Assembly: GCF_014860165.1 (NCBI RefSeq)
Contig: NZ_JACZKG010000028.1
Coordinates: 32,397-96,396 of the forward strand
DNA: 64,000 nt
Direction: 5' to 3'
From: Devosia sp.
GTDB taxonomy: Bacteria; Pseudomonadota; Alphaproteobacteria; Rhizobiales; Devosiaceae
Below are positions 8,638 to 17,978 of this stretch, piece after piece (positions within the stretch are counted from its first letter, which is position 1; each line of letters begins with the position of its first letter). Made by a program: the position numbers and the translations under genes. Under the pieces are notes generated by a model, which was not told the origin of the DNA, searched no databases, and worked only from the letters and a program-made list of their open reading frames with translations.

Positions 8638-9381
8638 ATGGAACTGTCGCTGCTGATCGTGCTGGCCGGGGCCGCCGCCGCGGGATTTGCCCAGGGTGTT
8701 TCGGGCTTTGCCTTTTCGCTGGTGGCGTTGTCGGTCTGGGCCTGGGCGGTTGAACCGCAAATGGCCGCGCCGATGGCCGTGTTCGGAGCCCTCACCGGGC
8801 AACTGGTCGCCCTGCCCTGGGTCTGGCGCGGCTTCGACCTGCGCAAGCTGTTGCCCCTGGTGATTGGCGGGCTGATCGGCGTGCCGCTGGGGGCATTCCT
8901 GCTGCAATGGCTCGACCCGGTCCTGTTCCGCTTCAGCCTTGGCCTGTTTCTCCTGGTCTATTGCCCACTGATGCTGTTGCTGCCGGCGGACTTCAACTGG
9001 CCGCATGGCGGGCGGCTCGCCGACGGTGCCTCCGGCTTTGCAGGAGGCGTGCTGGGCGGGTTGGCCGGAATATCCGGACCGGTGCCGACGCTGTGGACGA
9101 CGCTGCGCGGCTGGGACAAGGACACCCAGCGCGGCGTGTTGCAGGCCTTCAATATCGCGATGCATATGGCAACCCTGACGGCCTACGCGCTATCAGGCGC
9201 CATTACCGGCGAGACGCTGGTGATGTTCGCCTGGATAACCCCGGCGTTGGCAATTCCCGCAGTGCTGGGCGTCCTGCTGTTTCGCCGGCTGGCCACAAGG
9301 ACATTCCGCCGCCTGATTCTGCTGCTGCTCCTTGTGTCGGGGTTGACGCTGGTATGGGGTAGCGTGGCGCAGTGGCTGTAG
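8638..9381 (+). CDS. TauE/SafE family membrane transporter
   Basis: A 247-residue polytopic membrane protein with about seven or eight hydrophobic helices. The paired family signatures are visible: AGFAQGVSGFAFSLVALSVW in the first half and GFAGGVLGGLAGISGPVPTLW in the second. The family exports sulfite, sulfoacetate or related organosulfur anions; the substrate here cannot be read from sequence. ATG 8638 has TTGGAG 6 bases upstream; the frame is open 10 codons further but through the terminator. It stands alone between two unrelated genes. Confidence 0.85.
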   Translation: MELSLLIVLAGAAAAGFAQGVSGFAFSLVALSVWAWAVEPQMAAPMAVFGALTGQLVALPWVWRGFDLRKLLPLVIGGLIGVPLGAFLLQWLDPVLFRFSLGLFLLVYCPLMLLLPADFNWPHGGRLADGASGFAGGVLGGLAGISGPVPTLWTTLRGWDKDTQRGVLQAFNIAMHMATLTAYALSGAITGETLVMFAWITPALAIPAVLGVLLFRRLATRTFRRLILLLLLVSGLTLVWGSVAQWL

Positions 9382-9415
9382 TCGCGCCATACGTGCCGCC
9401 CACAGGAGAGCCACC

Positions 9416-10288
9416 ATGACGCTGATCGCCCGCCGCCTGCTCGCCGCCATCGGGTTCTCGCTCGGCCTGGTTTCCCTGCCCGCCTTGGCGGCGCCTGCAA
9501 TGTGGGAGATACGCGACGATGACAGCACCATCTGGCTGTTCGGTTCGTTTCACGTCCTGCCCGAAGGTACGGCCTGGCGAACAGGCCTGTTCGATCGAGT
9601 ACTGACCGAAGCGGAGCAGGTGGTGTTCGAGGCGGACATACGACCCGCGGCCGTGGCGCAGATGGGCGCCGAGGCCTTCGTGCGCGGCGTCTATGTCGAC
9701 GGCACCATGCTGACCGACAGGCTGGACGACGCCGTCGAAAGCCTGTTGCGCGAGAAGGCCGCGGCGATCGGCCTGCCCATGGGCTCGATCCTGGCCATGC
9801 GGCCATGGATGGCAACCAACACGATCACGATACAGGCCCTGGCCGCCGAAGGTTATCGTGCGGAAGGCGTTGAATTCGTGCTGCAACCCGACCTGCAGGA
9901 GGGGCGCCTCAGTTTTCTGGAGAGCGGCGGGCAGCAGCTTGACGTATTGGCCGGCGCCCCGGAGGACGAGCAAGTTGCCATGCTGGCAGCCACGCTCGAA
10001 CAACTCGAGGCGCTGCCCAAGCTGATGGACAAGATGCTCGACAGCTGGGTGGACGGCACGCCCGAGGCGTTGGGCGATCTGTTCCTCATGGAAATGGGTG
10101 GCTTCGAGGAGGCGTTCCTCGATCGTCTGATCTACCAGCGCAACCGCAACTGGATGGTGCCGCTTGAGGCGATGCTGGCCCAGAACCAGGAAAACCTGGT
10201 CGTCGTGGGCGCGGCGCATCTGATCGGAGCTGGCAGCGTGCTCGACCTGCTGGAGGACGCGGGCTACGAGGTTGAGCGCATTCAATAA
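9416..10288 (+). CDS. TraB/GumN family protein, exported
   Basis: A 290-residue protein with a signal peptide (LLAAIGFSLGLVSLPALAA) followed by WEI-DDDSTIWLFGSFHVLPEG, the signature GS-H of the TraB/GumN (Tiki-like) family. A second conserved histidine is in VVVGAAHLIGAGSVLDLL near the C terminus, together with RNRNWM. Tiki relatives are metal-dependent proteases; bacterial GumN-type members have no clear function. ATG 9416 is well placed after CAGGAGAG. The gene runs into a bidirectional terminator shared with the convergent dehydrogenase. Confidence 0.85.
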   Translation: MTLIARRLLAAIGFSLGLVSLPALAAPAMWEIRDDDSTIWLFGSFHVLPEGTAWRTGLFDRVLTEAEQVVFEADIRPAAVAQMGAEAFVRGVYVDGTMLTDRLDDAVESLLREKAAAIGLPMGSILAMRPWMATNTITIQALAAEGYRAEGVEFVLQPDLQEGRLSFLESGGQQLDVLAGAPEDEQVAMLAATLEQLEALPKLMDKMLDSWVDGTPEALGDLFLMEMGGFEEAFLDRLIYQRNRNWMVPLEAMLAQNQENLVVVGAAHLIGAGSVLDLLEDAGYEVERIQ

Positions 10289-10290
10289 AA

Positions 10291-10310
10291 AGGGCGCCAT
10301 GCGGCGCCCT
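10291..10310. terminator. Bidirectional terminator between convergent genes
   Basis: A perfect 8-bp stem AGGGCGCC/GGCGCCCT with loop ATGC. On the minus strand it is followed by TTTTTATTG, so it mainly ends the ten-kilobase sugar operon; on the plus strand only TCTGCG follows. Confidence 0.75.
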
Positions 10311-10338
10311 TCTGCGTGCGGCTATGGTGCGATCGCGA

Positions 10339-11490
10339 TCAGACGTCGCTGAGCTTGGTCCACTTGCCGTCGTTCTTGCTCGATTCGACCGAGGCCACGA
10401 TGAACTGCATGCCTTCGACGCCGTCTTCGAGGGTCGGCAGCAGGCCTTCATAGGCAGCGCCGTCGCCGCGGATGATGGCGGCGAATTGGCTGTAGAGCGT
10501 GGCAAAGGCTTCCAGATAGCCTTCGGGATGGCCGGAGGGGATGCGCACATTCATGGTGGAAGCAGCATTGCCGGAGATGGCGCCGCCGCGGGTCAGCAAC
10601 TGCTTGGGTTTGCCGAATTCGGTGAACCACATGTAGTTCGGGTTGTCCTGGCGCCATTCGAGGCCGCCCTTGTCGCCATAGACGCGGAGCTGGAGGCCGT
10701 TCTCGCAGCCGACAGCGACCTGGCTGGCCCAGAGCATGCCCTTGGCGCCGCCTTCGAAGCGCAGCATGATATTGACGTTGTCATCGAGCTGGCGGCCGTC
10801 GACGAACGCCGTCAGGTCGGCCGAGACTGCCTGTGTTTTCAGACCCGTGACGAAGCGTGCCAGGTTATAGGCATGGGTACCGATGTCGCCGATGCAGCCG
10901 CCGGCGCCGGAGCGGGCGGGGTCGGTGCGCCAGGAAGCCTGCTTGTTATCCTCGGCCGCCGGCTCGGTCAGCCAATCCTGCGGATATTCGGCCTGGACGA
11001 CGCGGATTTTGCCCAGGCGGCCGGACTCGACCATTTCGCGCGCCTGACGGATCAGCGGGTAGCCGGTGTAGTTGTGGGTCAGCAGGAAGCGGGCGCCCTT
11101 AGCGGGCTTGATGGCGGCAAGCTTGCGGGCATCTTCCAGCGTGCTGGTGATCGGCTTGTCGCAGATGACATGGATGCCGGCTTCGAGGAAGGCCTTGGCC
11201 GGACCATAATGCATATGGTTGGGCGTGACGATCGACACGGCCTGGATGCCATCCGGACGAGCGGCTTCGGCGCGGGCCATTTCCTCGTAGGAGGTATAGA
11301 TGCGGTCTTCGGCGAGACCGATATTGCGGCCGGATTCCTTGGCCACGTCGGGGCGCGACGACAGGGCGCCGGCCACCAGTTCGTAATCACCATCGATGCG
11401 GGCGGCGACGCGATGGACGTAGCCGATAAAGGCCCCCGTGCCGCCGCCGACCATGCCCAGACGAATGCGCTTTGCGCCGTTTTCAGCCAT
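10339..11490 (-). CDS. Gfo/Idh/MocA family oxidoreductase (B)
   Basis: A cytoplasmic NAD(P)-dependent sugar dehydrogenase of 383 residues. The Rossmann motif is RLGMVGGGTGAFIG near the N terminus, the active-site lysine is in VICDKPITS, and the catalytic DIGTHAYNL (Asp/His) follows GAGGCIG. ATG 11490 has a strong GAGGAGG site. It is the last gene of the LacI-linked operon, 123 bases after the second TIM-barrel gene. Members of this family oxidise or reduce the C3 position of hexosides (for example ThuB) or act on inositols. With a second member in the same operon, one may oxidise the glycoside and the other reduce the product; which is which is unknown. Confidence 0.87.
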   Translation of the reverse strand: MAENGAKRIRLGMVGGGTGAFIGYVHRVAARIDGDYELVAGALSSRPDVAKESGRNIGLAEDRIYTSYEEMARAEAARPDGIQAVSIVTPNHMHYGPAKAFLEAGIHVICDKPITSTLEDARKLAAIKPAKGARFLLTHNYTGYPLIRQAREMVESGRLGKIRVVQAEYPQDWLTEPAAEDNKQASWRTDPARSGAGGCIGDIGTHAYNLARFVTGLKTQAVSADLTAFVDGRQLDDNVNIMLRFEGGAKGMLWASQVAVGCENGLQLRVYGDKGGLEWRQDNPNYMWFTEFGKPKQLLTRGGAISGNAASTMNVRIPSGHPEGYLEAFATLYSQFAAIIRGDGAAYEGLLPTLEDGVEGMQFIVASVESSKNDGKWTKLSDV

Positions 11491-11574
11491 TGATGCCTCC
11501 TCAAGTCTTGTGTTGTAGCCAGCCCGGGAGGGTGGACGGGTTTGCGCAAGAGCGGCAACGCCCCCGCACCCCCA

Positions 11575-11597
11575 CCCCTCCCCTCAAGGGGGAGGGG
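11575..11597. repeat. GC-rich intergenic hairpin (dispersed-repeat type)
   Basis: Nine pairs CCCCTCCCC/GGGGAGGGG around TCAAG, in the gap between two genes of the same operon. This C-rich element is of the kind scattered between genes in rhizobia-like genomes; a related C-rich stretch without the hairpin occurs at about 37442-37484. It could stabilise the upstream mRNA. Confidence 0.5.
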
Positions 11598-11613
11598 AGC
11601 CGACGTTCAGAGT

Positions 11614-12669
11614 TTAGCTCAACCCCAGCATCTTGCGATTGGCGGCCGTATCGGTGCCTGATGACGCGAAGTCGTCGAAGGCCTTCTCGGTGACGCGGAT
11701 GATGTGGTTCTTGATGAACTCGGCGCCTTCGCGGGCCCCGTCTTCGGGGTGCTTGATGGCGCATTCCCATTCGAGTACGGCCCAGCCGGCAAAGTCATAT
11801 TGCGCCATCTTGGAGAAGATGGAGGCGAAATCGACTTGGCCGTCGCCCAGCGAGCGGAAGCGCCCTGCCCGGTTGATCCAGCTCTGGTAGCCCGAATAGA
11901 CGCCCTGGCGGCCGGTCGGATTGAACTCGGCATCCTTGACGTGGAACATCCTGATCCGCTCGTGATAGATATCGATGTAGTCGAGATAATCGAGCTGCTG
12001 CAGCACGAAGTGGCTGGGATCATAGAGCAGGTTGGCGCGCGGATGGTTGTTCACGCGCTCGAGGAACATCTCGTAGGTGACGCCGTCATGCAGGTCCTCG
12101 CCCGGATGGATCTCGTAGCAGACGTCGACGCCATTTTCGTCGAAGGCATTGAGGATCGGGGTCCAGCGGCGAGCCAGCTCGTCGAAGGCTTCTTCGACGA
12201 GGCCCGCGGGACGCTGGGGGAACGGGTAGAGGAAGGGCCAGGCAAGCGCGCCCGAAAAGGTCGCGTGTTCGGTGAGGCCCAGATTCTTGGAGGCCTTGGC
12301 GGCCCAGTGCAGCTGCTGCACGGCCCATTCCTGTCGAGCCTTGGGGTTGCCGTGCACCGATGCGGGCGCAAAGCCGTCGAGCATGGTGTCATAGACCGGA
12401 TGCGCGGCGACGAGCTGGCCCTGAAGATGGGTCGAGAGCTCGGTGATGGCGAGGCCGTGCTTGGCGGCGGTGCCGGCCAGTTCATCGGCATAGGTCTTTG
12501 ACGTCGCGGCCTTTTCAAGGTCGATCAGGCTGCCGACCCAGGTCGGGATCTGCACGCCCTTGTAGCCGTAATTGGCGGCCCAGCCGCAAATGGCGTCCAA
12601 GGAATTGAACGGCGCCGCGTCGCCCGCGAACTGCGCCAGAAAGATTGCCGGCCCCTTGATGGTGCGCAT
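11614..12669 (-). CDS. Sugar phosphate isomerase/epimerase-like TIM barrel (B)
   Basis: A 351-residue AP-endonuclease-2/xylose-isomerase-like TIM barrel. The metal ligands expected for the fold are present: Glu in CYEIHPGED, Asp/His in LLYDPSHF, His in MFHVKDAEF and Glu in VLEWEC. ATG 12669 has GAGGAGA upstream; 30 extra in-frame codons before it are discarded. The length, about 100 residues more than the other barrel of the operon, comes from extended loops (GVYSGYQSWINRAGRFRSLGDGQ). The family includes isomerases, epimerases, dehydratases (IolE) and enzymes that cleave 3-keto-glycosides. Next to Gfo/Idh/MocA genes, cleavage or isomerisation of a keto-sugar is the likely role. Confidence 0.84.
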   Translation of the reverse strand: MRTIKGPAIFLAQFAGDAAPFNSLDAICGWAANYGYKGVQIPTWVGSLIDLEKAATSKTYADELAGTAAKHGLAITELSTHLQGQLVAAHPVYDTMLDGFAPASVHGNPKARQEWAVQQLHWAAKASKNLGLTEHATFSGALAWPFLYPFPQRPAGLVEEAFDELARRWTPILNAFDENGVDVCYEIHPGEDLHDGVTYEMFLERVNNHPRANLLYDPSHFVLQQLDYLDYIDIYHERIRMFHVKDAEFNPTGRQGVYSGYQSWINRAGRFRSLGDGQVDFASIFSKMAQYDFAGWAVLEWECAIKHPEDGAREGAEFIKNHIIRVTEKAFDDFASSGTDTAANRKMLGLS

Positions 12670-12812
12670 GTCGTTTCTCCTCGTGTGGGCGCTTCGCGCC
12701 TTGGTCTTTTGCCGCTTCATGCAAACAGGCGGCGGGTGTCCGCCGCCTGTCTGGCTCATTACATCGCAATGTTGACCGGCTGGTGATGCCTGTCAATGAG
12801 GTACGCACCTCA

Positions 12813-13952
12813 TTACTTCAGCAGGGCCTGGGCCTGTGCCGGCGTAAGGGCCAACGGCCGTTCGCAGGTGGTCGACAAGGTCAGCACCTGGCCGCTTTCG
12901 CCGGCCTTGAGCAGGCTGGTCATCACGTCCACCGCATGCAGCGCGACATCGAGCCCGCAGCGGGCACGGTAGCCTCCATCGATGGAGGCCATCATGTCGG
13001 CGAGGCCGGCAGCGCGATAGTTGGCGCGCGGCTGGTCGGTATCGAGGCCCTGATTTGGCTTGCCGAAGGGATGATCCCAAGGGGTGACCTTGGAGCGTTC
13101 GCCGGCAATGTTGGCCGTGACCAGGTCGCCGCCGAAGAAGTTAGGATCGGGCACGAAGATCGAGCCATCGGTGCCGTAGAGCTCGATATTGTGGTGGCCA
13201 TGAGCCGCCACATCCCAGCTGGCGCCGATGGTGACGATTGCGCCGGAGACGAATTCGAGCACGCCGTGGATGGTCGTGGGCGTACCCACCTTGACGAAGG
13301 TGCCCTTGTAGGGACCTTCGGCGGTCACTTCACGCTCTGATCGGGCCATATTGGTGAAGGCCGACAGGCGCTTCACCGGTCCGAGCAGGTGGATCAGGTC
13401 GGTGACATAGTAGGGGCCGAGATCGAGGATGGGGCCGGCACCGGGCTGGAAGAAGAATTCCGGATTGGGATGCCAATGCTCCATGCCGCGGCTCATGACA
13501 TGCATGGTGCCGCTCATGATCTTGCCGAGCTGGCCGCTGTCGATGATCTCACGGGCCTGCTGATGAGCGCCGCCCAGGAAAGTATCGGGAGCAGAACCGA
13601 CCTGCAGGCCACGATCGTCTGCAGCCTTCTTGAGCGCCATGCCCTCTTCGAGCGACAGCACGAAGGGCTTTTCCGAATAGGCGTGCTTGCCCGCCGAGAC
13701 GATATCCATCGACACCGAATAGTGGGTCGCCGGGATCGTGAGATTCACGATCACGTCGATTTCTCTGTTCTTGAGCAACTCGTCGGGAGTCTGCGCCTTG
13801 ACGCCGAATTCCTCGGCGCGCTTCTGGGCGGCGGCGGGGAGAATGTCGGCGACGGCGCGGACCTCGAGCCCCTTGAACAGGGGCGCGAGGCGCAGGTAGG
13901 CACTCGAGATATTGCCGGCACCCATGATGCCGACGCCAAAGGTCTTGGCCAT
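12813..13952 (-). CDS. Gfo/Idh/MocA family oxidoreductase (A)
   Basis: A 379-residue NAD(P)-dependent dehydrogenase. Rossmann motif FGVGIMGAGNISSAY, active-site lysine in AYSEKPFVLS, and the second-domain segment GPILDLGPYYVTDLIHLLGPV, which has Tyr where the other dehydrogenase of the operon has His. ATG 13952 is one base after the stop of the upstream TIM-barrel gene (TAGCATG), so the two are translationally coupled. The close pairing suggests that its product or substrate is handled directly by barrel A. The 143-base gap downstream to barrel B contains no gene. Confidence 0.87.
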   Translation of the reverse strand: MAKTFGVGIMGAGNISSAYLRLAPLFKGLEVRAVADILPAAAQKRAEEFGVKAQTPDELLKNREIDVIVNLTIPATHYSVSMDIVSAGKHAYSEKPFVLSLEEGMALKKAADDRGLQVGSAPDTFLGGAHQQAREIIDSGQLGKIMSGTMHVMSRGMEHWHPNPEFFFQPGAGPILDLGPYYVTDLIHLLGPVKRLSAFTNMARSEREVTAEGPYKGTFVKVGTPTTIHGVLEFVSGAIVTIGASWDVAAHGHHNIELYGTDGSIFVPDPNFFGGDLVTANIAGERSKVTPWDHPFGKPNQGLDTDQPRANYRAAGLADMMASIDGGYRARCGLDVALHAVDVMTSLLKAGESGQVLTLSTTCERPLALTPAQAQALLK

Positions 13953-13953
13953 G

Positions 13954-14703
13954 CTAAACTCCGTAGCCCTTGAGGGTTGCCATCGACGTCCGGGCAAAGC
14001 GAATGGCGTCGCTCGGCTTGTCATGCTCGAGAACGAAGTACTTCGCCTGCGTCTTGGCCTTCACTTCGGCAATGTAGTGCTTCCAATCCAGTGTGCCGGT
14101 GCCAACGTCGGCCCAGCCATCTTCATCTGCCTTCTCGCCAGCGGGGGCGATATCCTTGACGTGGACGGCGGTGATGCGGCTGCCGAACCGGTCCAGCCAG
14201 ACCAGCGGGTCTTCATTGGCCTTGATGACCCAGGCCAGATCCATTTCCCACTGCGTGTCGGGGGAAGCCGCCAGGATCAGTTCCATCGGGGTCTTGCCGC
14301 TCGCATCCTTGGTGAATTCCCAATGATGGTTGTGATAGCCGAAGCCCTTGCCCGCCTTCTTGAAGGCGGCAGCGATCTTGCCGAGACCCTCGGCGAATTC
14401 CTGCCAGTCGCCGGTGCCGTTGCGATAGGCGTCAGAGGGCGGCGCCGGGCAATAGACGGTCTGGATACCGACCGTGTCGGCGATCTTGAGCGCGGCATCG
14501 GTGTCGGTCAGCTGACCATAACCCATATGGGCAGTCGGCATGGTCAGCCCGGCGGTCTTGAGGCTCTGCGCCAGCGCTGCGGGGTCGGCGAACTGGCCGC
14601 CCCAACCTTCAACCTGAGCATAGCCCAGCGACTTCAGCGTCTTGAGGGTCTCATCGAGCGAAGCTTCGTTGCGGGCGCTGTAGAGTTGGTATGAGAAGTC
14701 CAT
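13954..14703 (-). CDS. Sugar phosphate isomerase/epimerase-like TIM barrel (A)
   Basis: A compact 249-residue member of the xylose-isomerase-like/AP-endonuclease-2 superfamily. Readable ligand motifs are GYHNHHWEF, WEMDLAWVIKA, AVHVKDIAP and FVLEHD, i.e. a His/Glu/Asp/His/Glu set that would bind a divalent metal. ATG 14703 follows AAGAGGCC; the 14 upstream codons have no support. It is the first catabolic gene after the importer genes, separated by 185 bases that contain two small hairpins, and is coupled to dehydrogenase A. Function beyond keto-sugar or inosose chemistry cannot be read. Confidence 0.84.
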   Translation of the reverse strand: MDFSYQLYSARNEASLDETLKTLKSLGYAQVEGWGGQFADPAALAQSLKTAGLTMPTAHMGYGQLTDTDAALKIADTVGIQTVYCPAPPSDAYRNGTGDWQEFAEGLGKIAAAFKKAGKGFGYHNHHWEFTKDASGKTPMELILAASPDTQWEMDLAWVIKANEDPLVWLDRFGSRITAVHVKDIAPAGEKADEDGWADVGTGTLDWKHYIAEVKAKTQAKYFVLEHDKPSDAIRFARTSMATLKGYGV

Positions 14704-14848
14704 TTTGGCCTCTTGTAACGTTAGAATGGGCACTTGGCCCCGCAAATGGCGGGGTCTGAGCTAAAGATGTTCGATTGGTCTGTCGCGCATTACCGGCAGG
14801 CGCAATGCTTGAAAAGTAACATCGGCGGGCAAAGTCAGGCGAAAGCGG

Positions 14849-14864
14849 GGCGCCCGGAGGCGCC
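14849..14864 (-). terminator. Stem-loop after the importer ATPase gene
   Basis: GGCGCC-CGGA-GGCGCC, a short perfect stem 24 bases after the ATPase stop, without a T-run. Together with a second hairpin (about 14733-14753, CCCCGC/GCGGGG) it divides the importer part of the operon from the enzyme part and may lower enzyme-gene expression. Confidence 0.45.
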
Positions 14865-14888
14865 GCCGCGGAACGGGCATCGAATTAG

Positions 14889-15974
<1,086 letters not shown>

Positions 15975-15978
15975 GGAT

Positions 15979-16908
15979 TTAACCCTTCACCGCACCGGCG
16001 GCGATGCCGCGGACGAACCATTTACCCGAGATGAAATAGACAGCCAGCGGCACGGCAGCGGTCAGGATGGTCGCTGCCATGTGCACGTTGTATTCGCGCA
16101 CGCCAGTTGTCGTGTTGACGATGTTGTTGAGCTGTACGGTCATCGGCATGTTTTCGCGACCGGCGAAGACGGTGCCGAACAGGAAGTCGTTCCAGATGCC
16201 GGTGACCTGCAGGATAACCGCCACGATGGTGATCGGCACGGCCATTGGCACCATGATCTGGAAGAATATCTGCCAGAACCCTGCCCCGTCGACGCGCGCT
16301 GCCTTGAACAATTCGGGCGGCAGGGCGGCGAAGAAGTTGCGGAACAGCAGTGTCAGGATGGGCATGCCGAAGATGGTGTGGATGATGATGATGCCCGGGA
16401 AGGTGCCGAACAGGCCGATTTCGCGCATGCCGATGATCAGCGGATAGATCACCACCTGGTAGGGTACGAAGGCACCGAAGACCAGCAGGCCGAACAGGAC
16501 GTTGGCGCCCTTGTACTTCCAGAACGACAGCGCATAGCCATTGAGGGCCGCGATCACGATCGAGATGGCCGTGCCAACCACGGTGATCTTGACCGAGTTC
16601 AGGAAGCCGGGCTTGAGGCCGTTGCAGTCACGACCGGTACAGGCGGTGTCCCAGGCCTTGAGCCAGGGCTCGAAGGTGATCTGCTGCGGCCACTGGAAGA
16701 TGTTGCGCAGCTGGATTTCCGGCATCGCCTTGAGCGATGTCACCACCATGACCCAGAGGGGCATGAGGAAAAAGAGCGCGGCCAGGATGAGGAACACATA
16801 GACGCCGACGCGGGCGATGGTCAGCGTTTTCGGCTTGGCGCCACGCGGACCGGCCTCGATGCGAGATCCGGTGACGGCGGAGGAGGCGAGCGTTTCCGTG
16901 GTCATCAT
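15979..16908 (-). CDS. Carbohydrate ABC importer permease 2 (MalG/UgpE type)
   Basis: An inner-membrane permease of 309 residues with six helices and the EAA-loop LPPELFKAARVDGAGFWQIFFQIMVPMAVP. A Cys-containing periplasmic insert WDTACTGRDCNG is unusual but in frame. The ATG overlaps the previous stop (GCATGATGACC), and AGGAG lies 5 or 8 bases before the two adjacent ATGs, so the exact start is 16908 or 16905. The C terminus (FISGKWFVRGIAAGAVKG) is the usual MalG-class end that docks near the ATPase. Confidence 0.92.
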   Translation of the reverse strand: MMTTETLASSAVTGSRIEAGPRGAKPKTLTIARVGVYVFLILAALFFLMPLWVMVVTSLKAMPEIQLRNIFQWPQQITFEPWLKAWDTACTGRDCNGLKPGFLNSVKITVVGTAISIVIAALNGYALSFWKYKGANVLFGLLVFGAFVPYQVVIYPLIIGMREIGLFGTFPGIIIIHTIFGMPILTLLFRNFFAALPPELFKAARVDGAGFWQIFFQIMVPMAVPITIVAVILQVTGIWNDFLFGTVFAGRENMPMTVQLNNIVNTTTGVREYNVHMAATILTAAVPLAVYFISGKWFVRGIAAGAVKG

Positions 16909-17864
16909 GCCTTCTCCTTGACCTGGTTGGCGCGCCACTGCGCGAAGGCCTGCACGCCGAGCAGGACGATCACCGGCAGCAGCATCATGGTCGCGGCGGC
17001 CATGCCCAGGCCGACATTGGAGCGGTCGGTAATATGCTGGATGACGAAGACGGCGGGCATCTGGGTGGAGATGCCGGGGCCGCCCTGGGTCATGGCGACG
17101 ATCAGGTCATAGACGCGGACAACGCCGACGCATTGCAGAATGAAGGCGGTGAGGATGGCGCCGCGCATCATGGGCAGCACGATGAAGAGATAGGTGCGCC
17201 AGGCCGGGATGCCGTCGATCTTGGCGGCCTTCCAGATTTCGCTGTCCACGCCGCGCAGACCGGCCAGCATGATGGCCATGGTCACGCCAACGCCGTTCCA
17301 GATGCCGGCGACGACGAGGCCGTAGATGGCAGTGCTGGAATTGACCAGCGGCGCGAAGGCGAACTCGGTGAAGCCCCAGCCGCGAACGGTGGCCTGAATG
17401 CCGTAGTTCGGATCGAGGATCCAGCGCCAGACCAGGCCCGTGATCACCAGCGACATGGCGAATGGATAGAGGAAAATCGAGCGGAACCAGTCTTCCGCCT
17501 TGATGCGCTGGTCCATGAACACGGCCAGCAGATAGCCGGCGGTCATGTTGGCAACGATCGAGAGCAGGCCGAAGAACCAGATATTGTTGACCGAGATCAA
17601 CCAGCGGCCGGTGGACCACAGGCGAGCATACTGGTCGGTGCCCACGAAGTTCTCGGCGGCGAAGGCCGGGAAAATGCGGGAATTCGTGAACGAAAGCACG
17701 AATGAATAGATGATGCAGATGACGAAGACGCCGACAGCGGTGGCGATCATCGGCGTGGTGCCGACAATGGACATGAGCGTCGACAGGCGGAACGGCTTCC
17801 GCCCAGAGGACGAGGCTGCCTTGATGACAGCACCCCCCTCTTTGGCCGTAGCAAGCTGAGCCAT
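16905..17864 (-). CDS. Carbohydrate ABC importer permease 1 (MalF/UgpA type)
   Basis: An inner-membrane permease of 319 residues with the first helix GTTPMIATAVGVFVICIIYSFVLSF and the EAA loop VDSEIWKAAKIDGIPAWRTYLFIVLPMMRG. TQGGPG marks the last periplasmic loop of MalF-type permeases. ATG 17864 follows AAGGGAAA; the open frame runs 36 codons further upstream but crosses the intergenic hairpin. It is the partner of the MalG-type permease. Confidence 0.92.
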   Translation of the reverse strand: MAQLATAKEGGAVIKAASSSGRKPFRLSTLMSIVGTTPMIATAVGVFVICIIYSFVLSFTNSRIFPAFAAENFVGTDQYARLWSTGRWLISVNNIWFFGLLSIVANMTAGYLLAVFMDQRIKAEDWFRSIFLYPFAMSLVITGLVWRWILDPNYGIQATVRGWGFTEFAFAPLVNSSTAIYGLVVAGIWNGVGVTMAIMLAGLRGVDSEIWKAAKIDGIPAWRTYLFIVLPMMRGAILTAFILQCVGVVRVYDLIVAMTQGGPGISTQMPAVFVIQHITDRSNVGLGMAAATMMLLPVIVLLGVQAFAQWRANQVKEKA

Positions 17865-17934
17865 GACGATTTCCCTTATGGGTCGATGTGAAGGGCGGTC
17901 CGACTCAGGCGCGACCAGTTTTGCCCCAAATGCA

Positions 17935-17965
17935 AACCGGGTGGCCCTTGATGGGTCACCCGGTT
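17935..17965 (-). terminator. Stem-loop between binding-protein and permease genes
   Basis: Arms AACCGGGTG/CACCCGGTT, extended inward by a G-T pair and three C-G pairs around loop TTGAT. On the transcribed strand it is followed by TTTGCATTTG. It lies 14 bases after the binding-protein stop and probably acts as a partial terminator and 3' mRNA cap, so that the binding protein is made in excess. Confidence 0.65.
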
Positions 17966-17978
17966 CGTCCACTATGGA

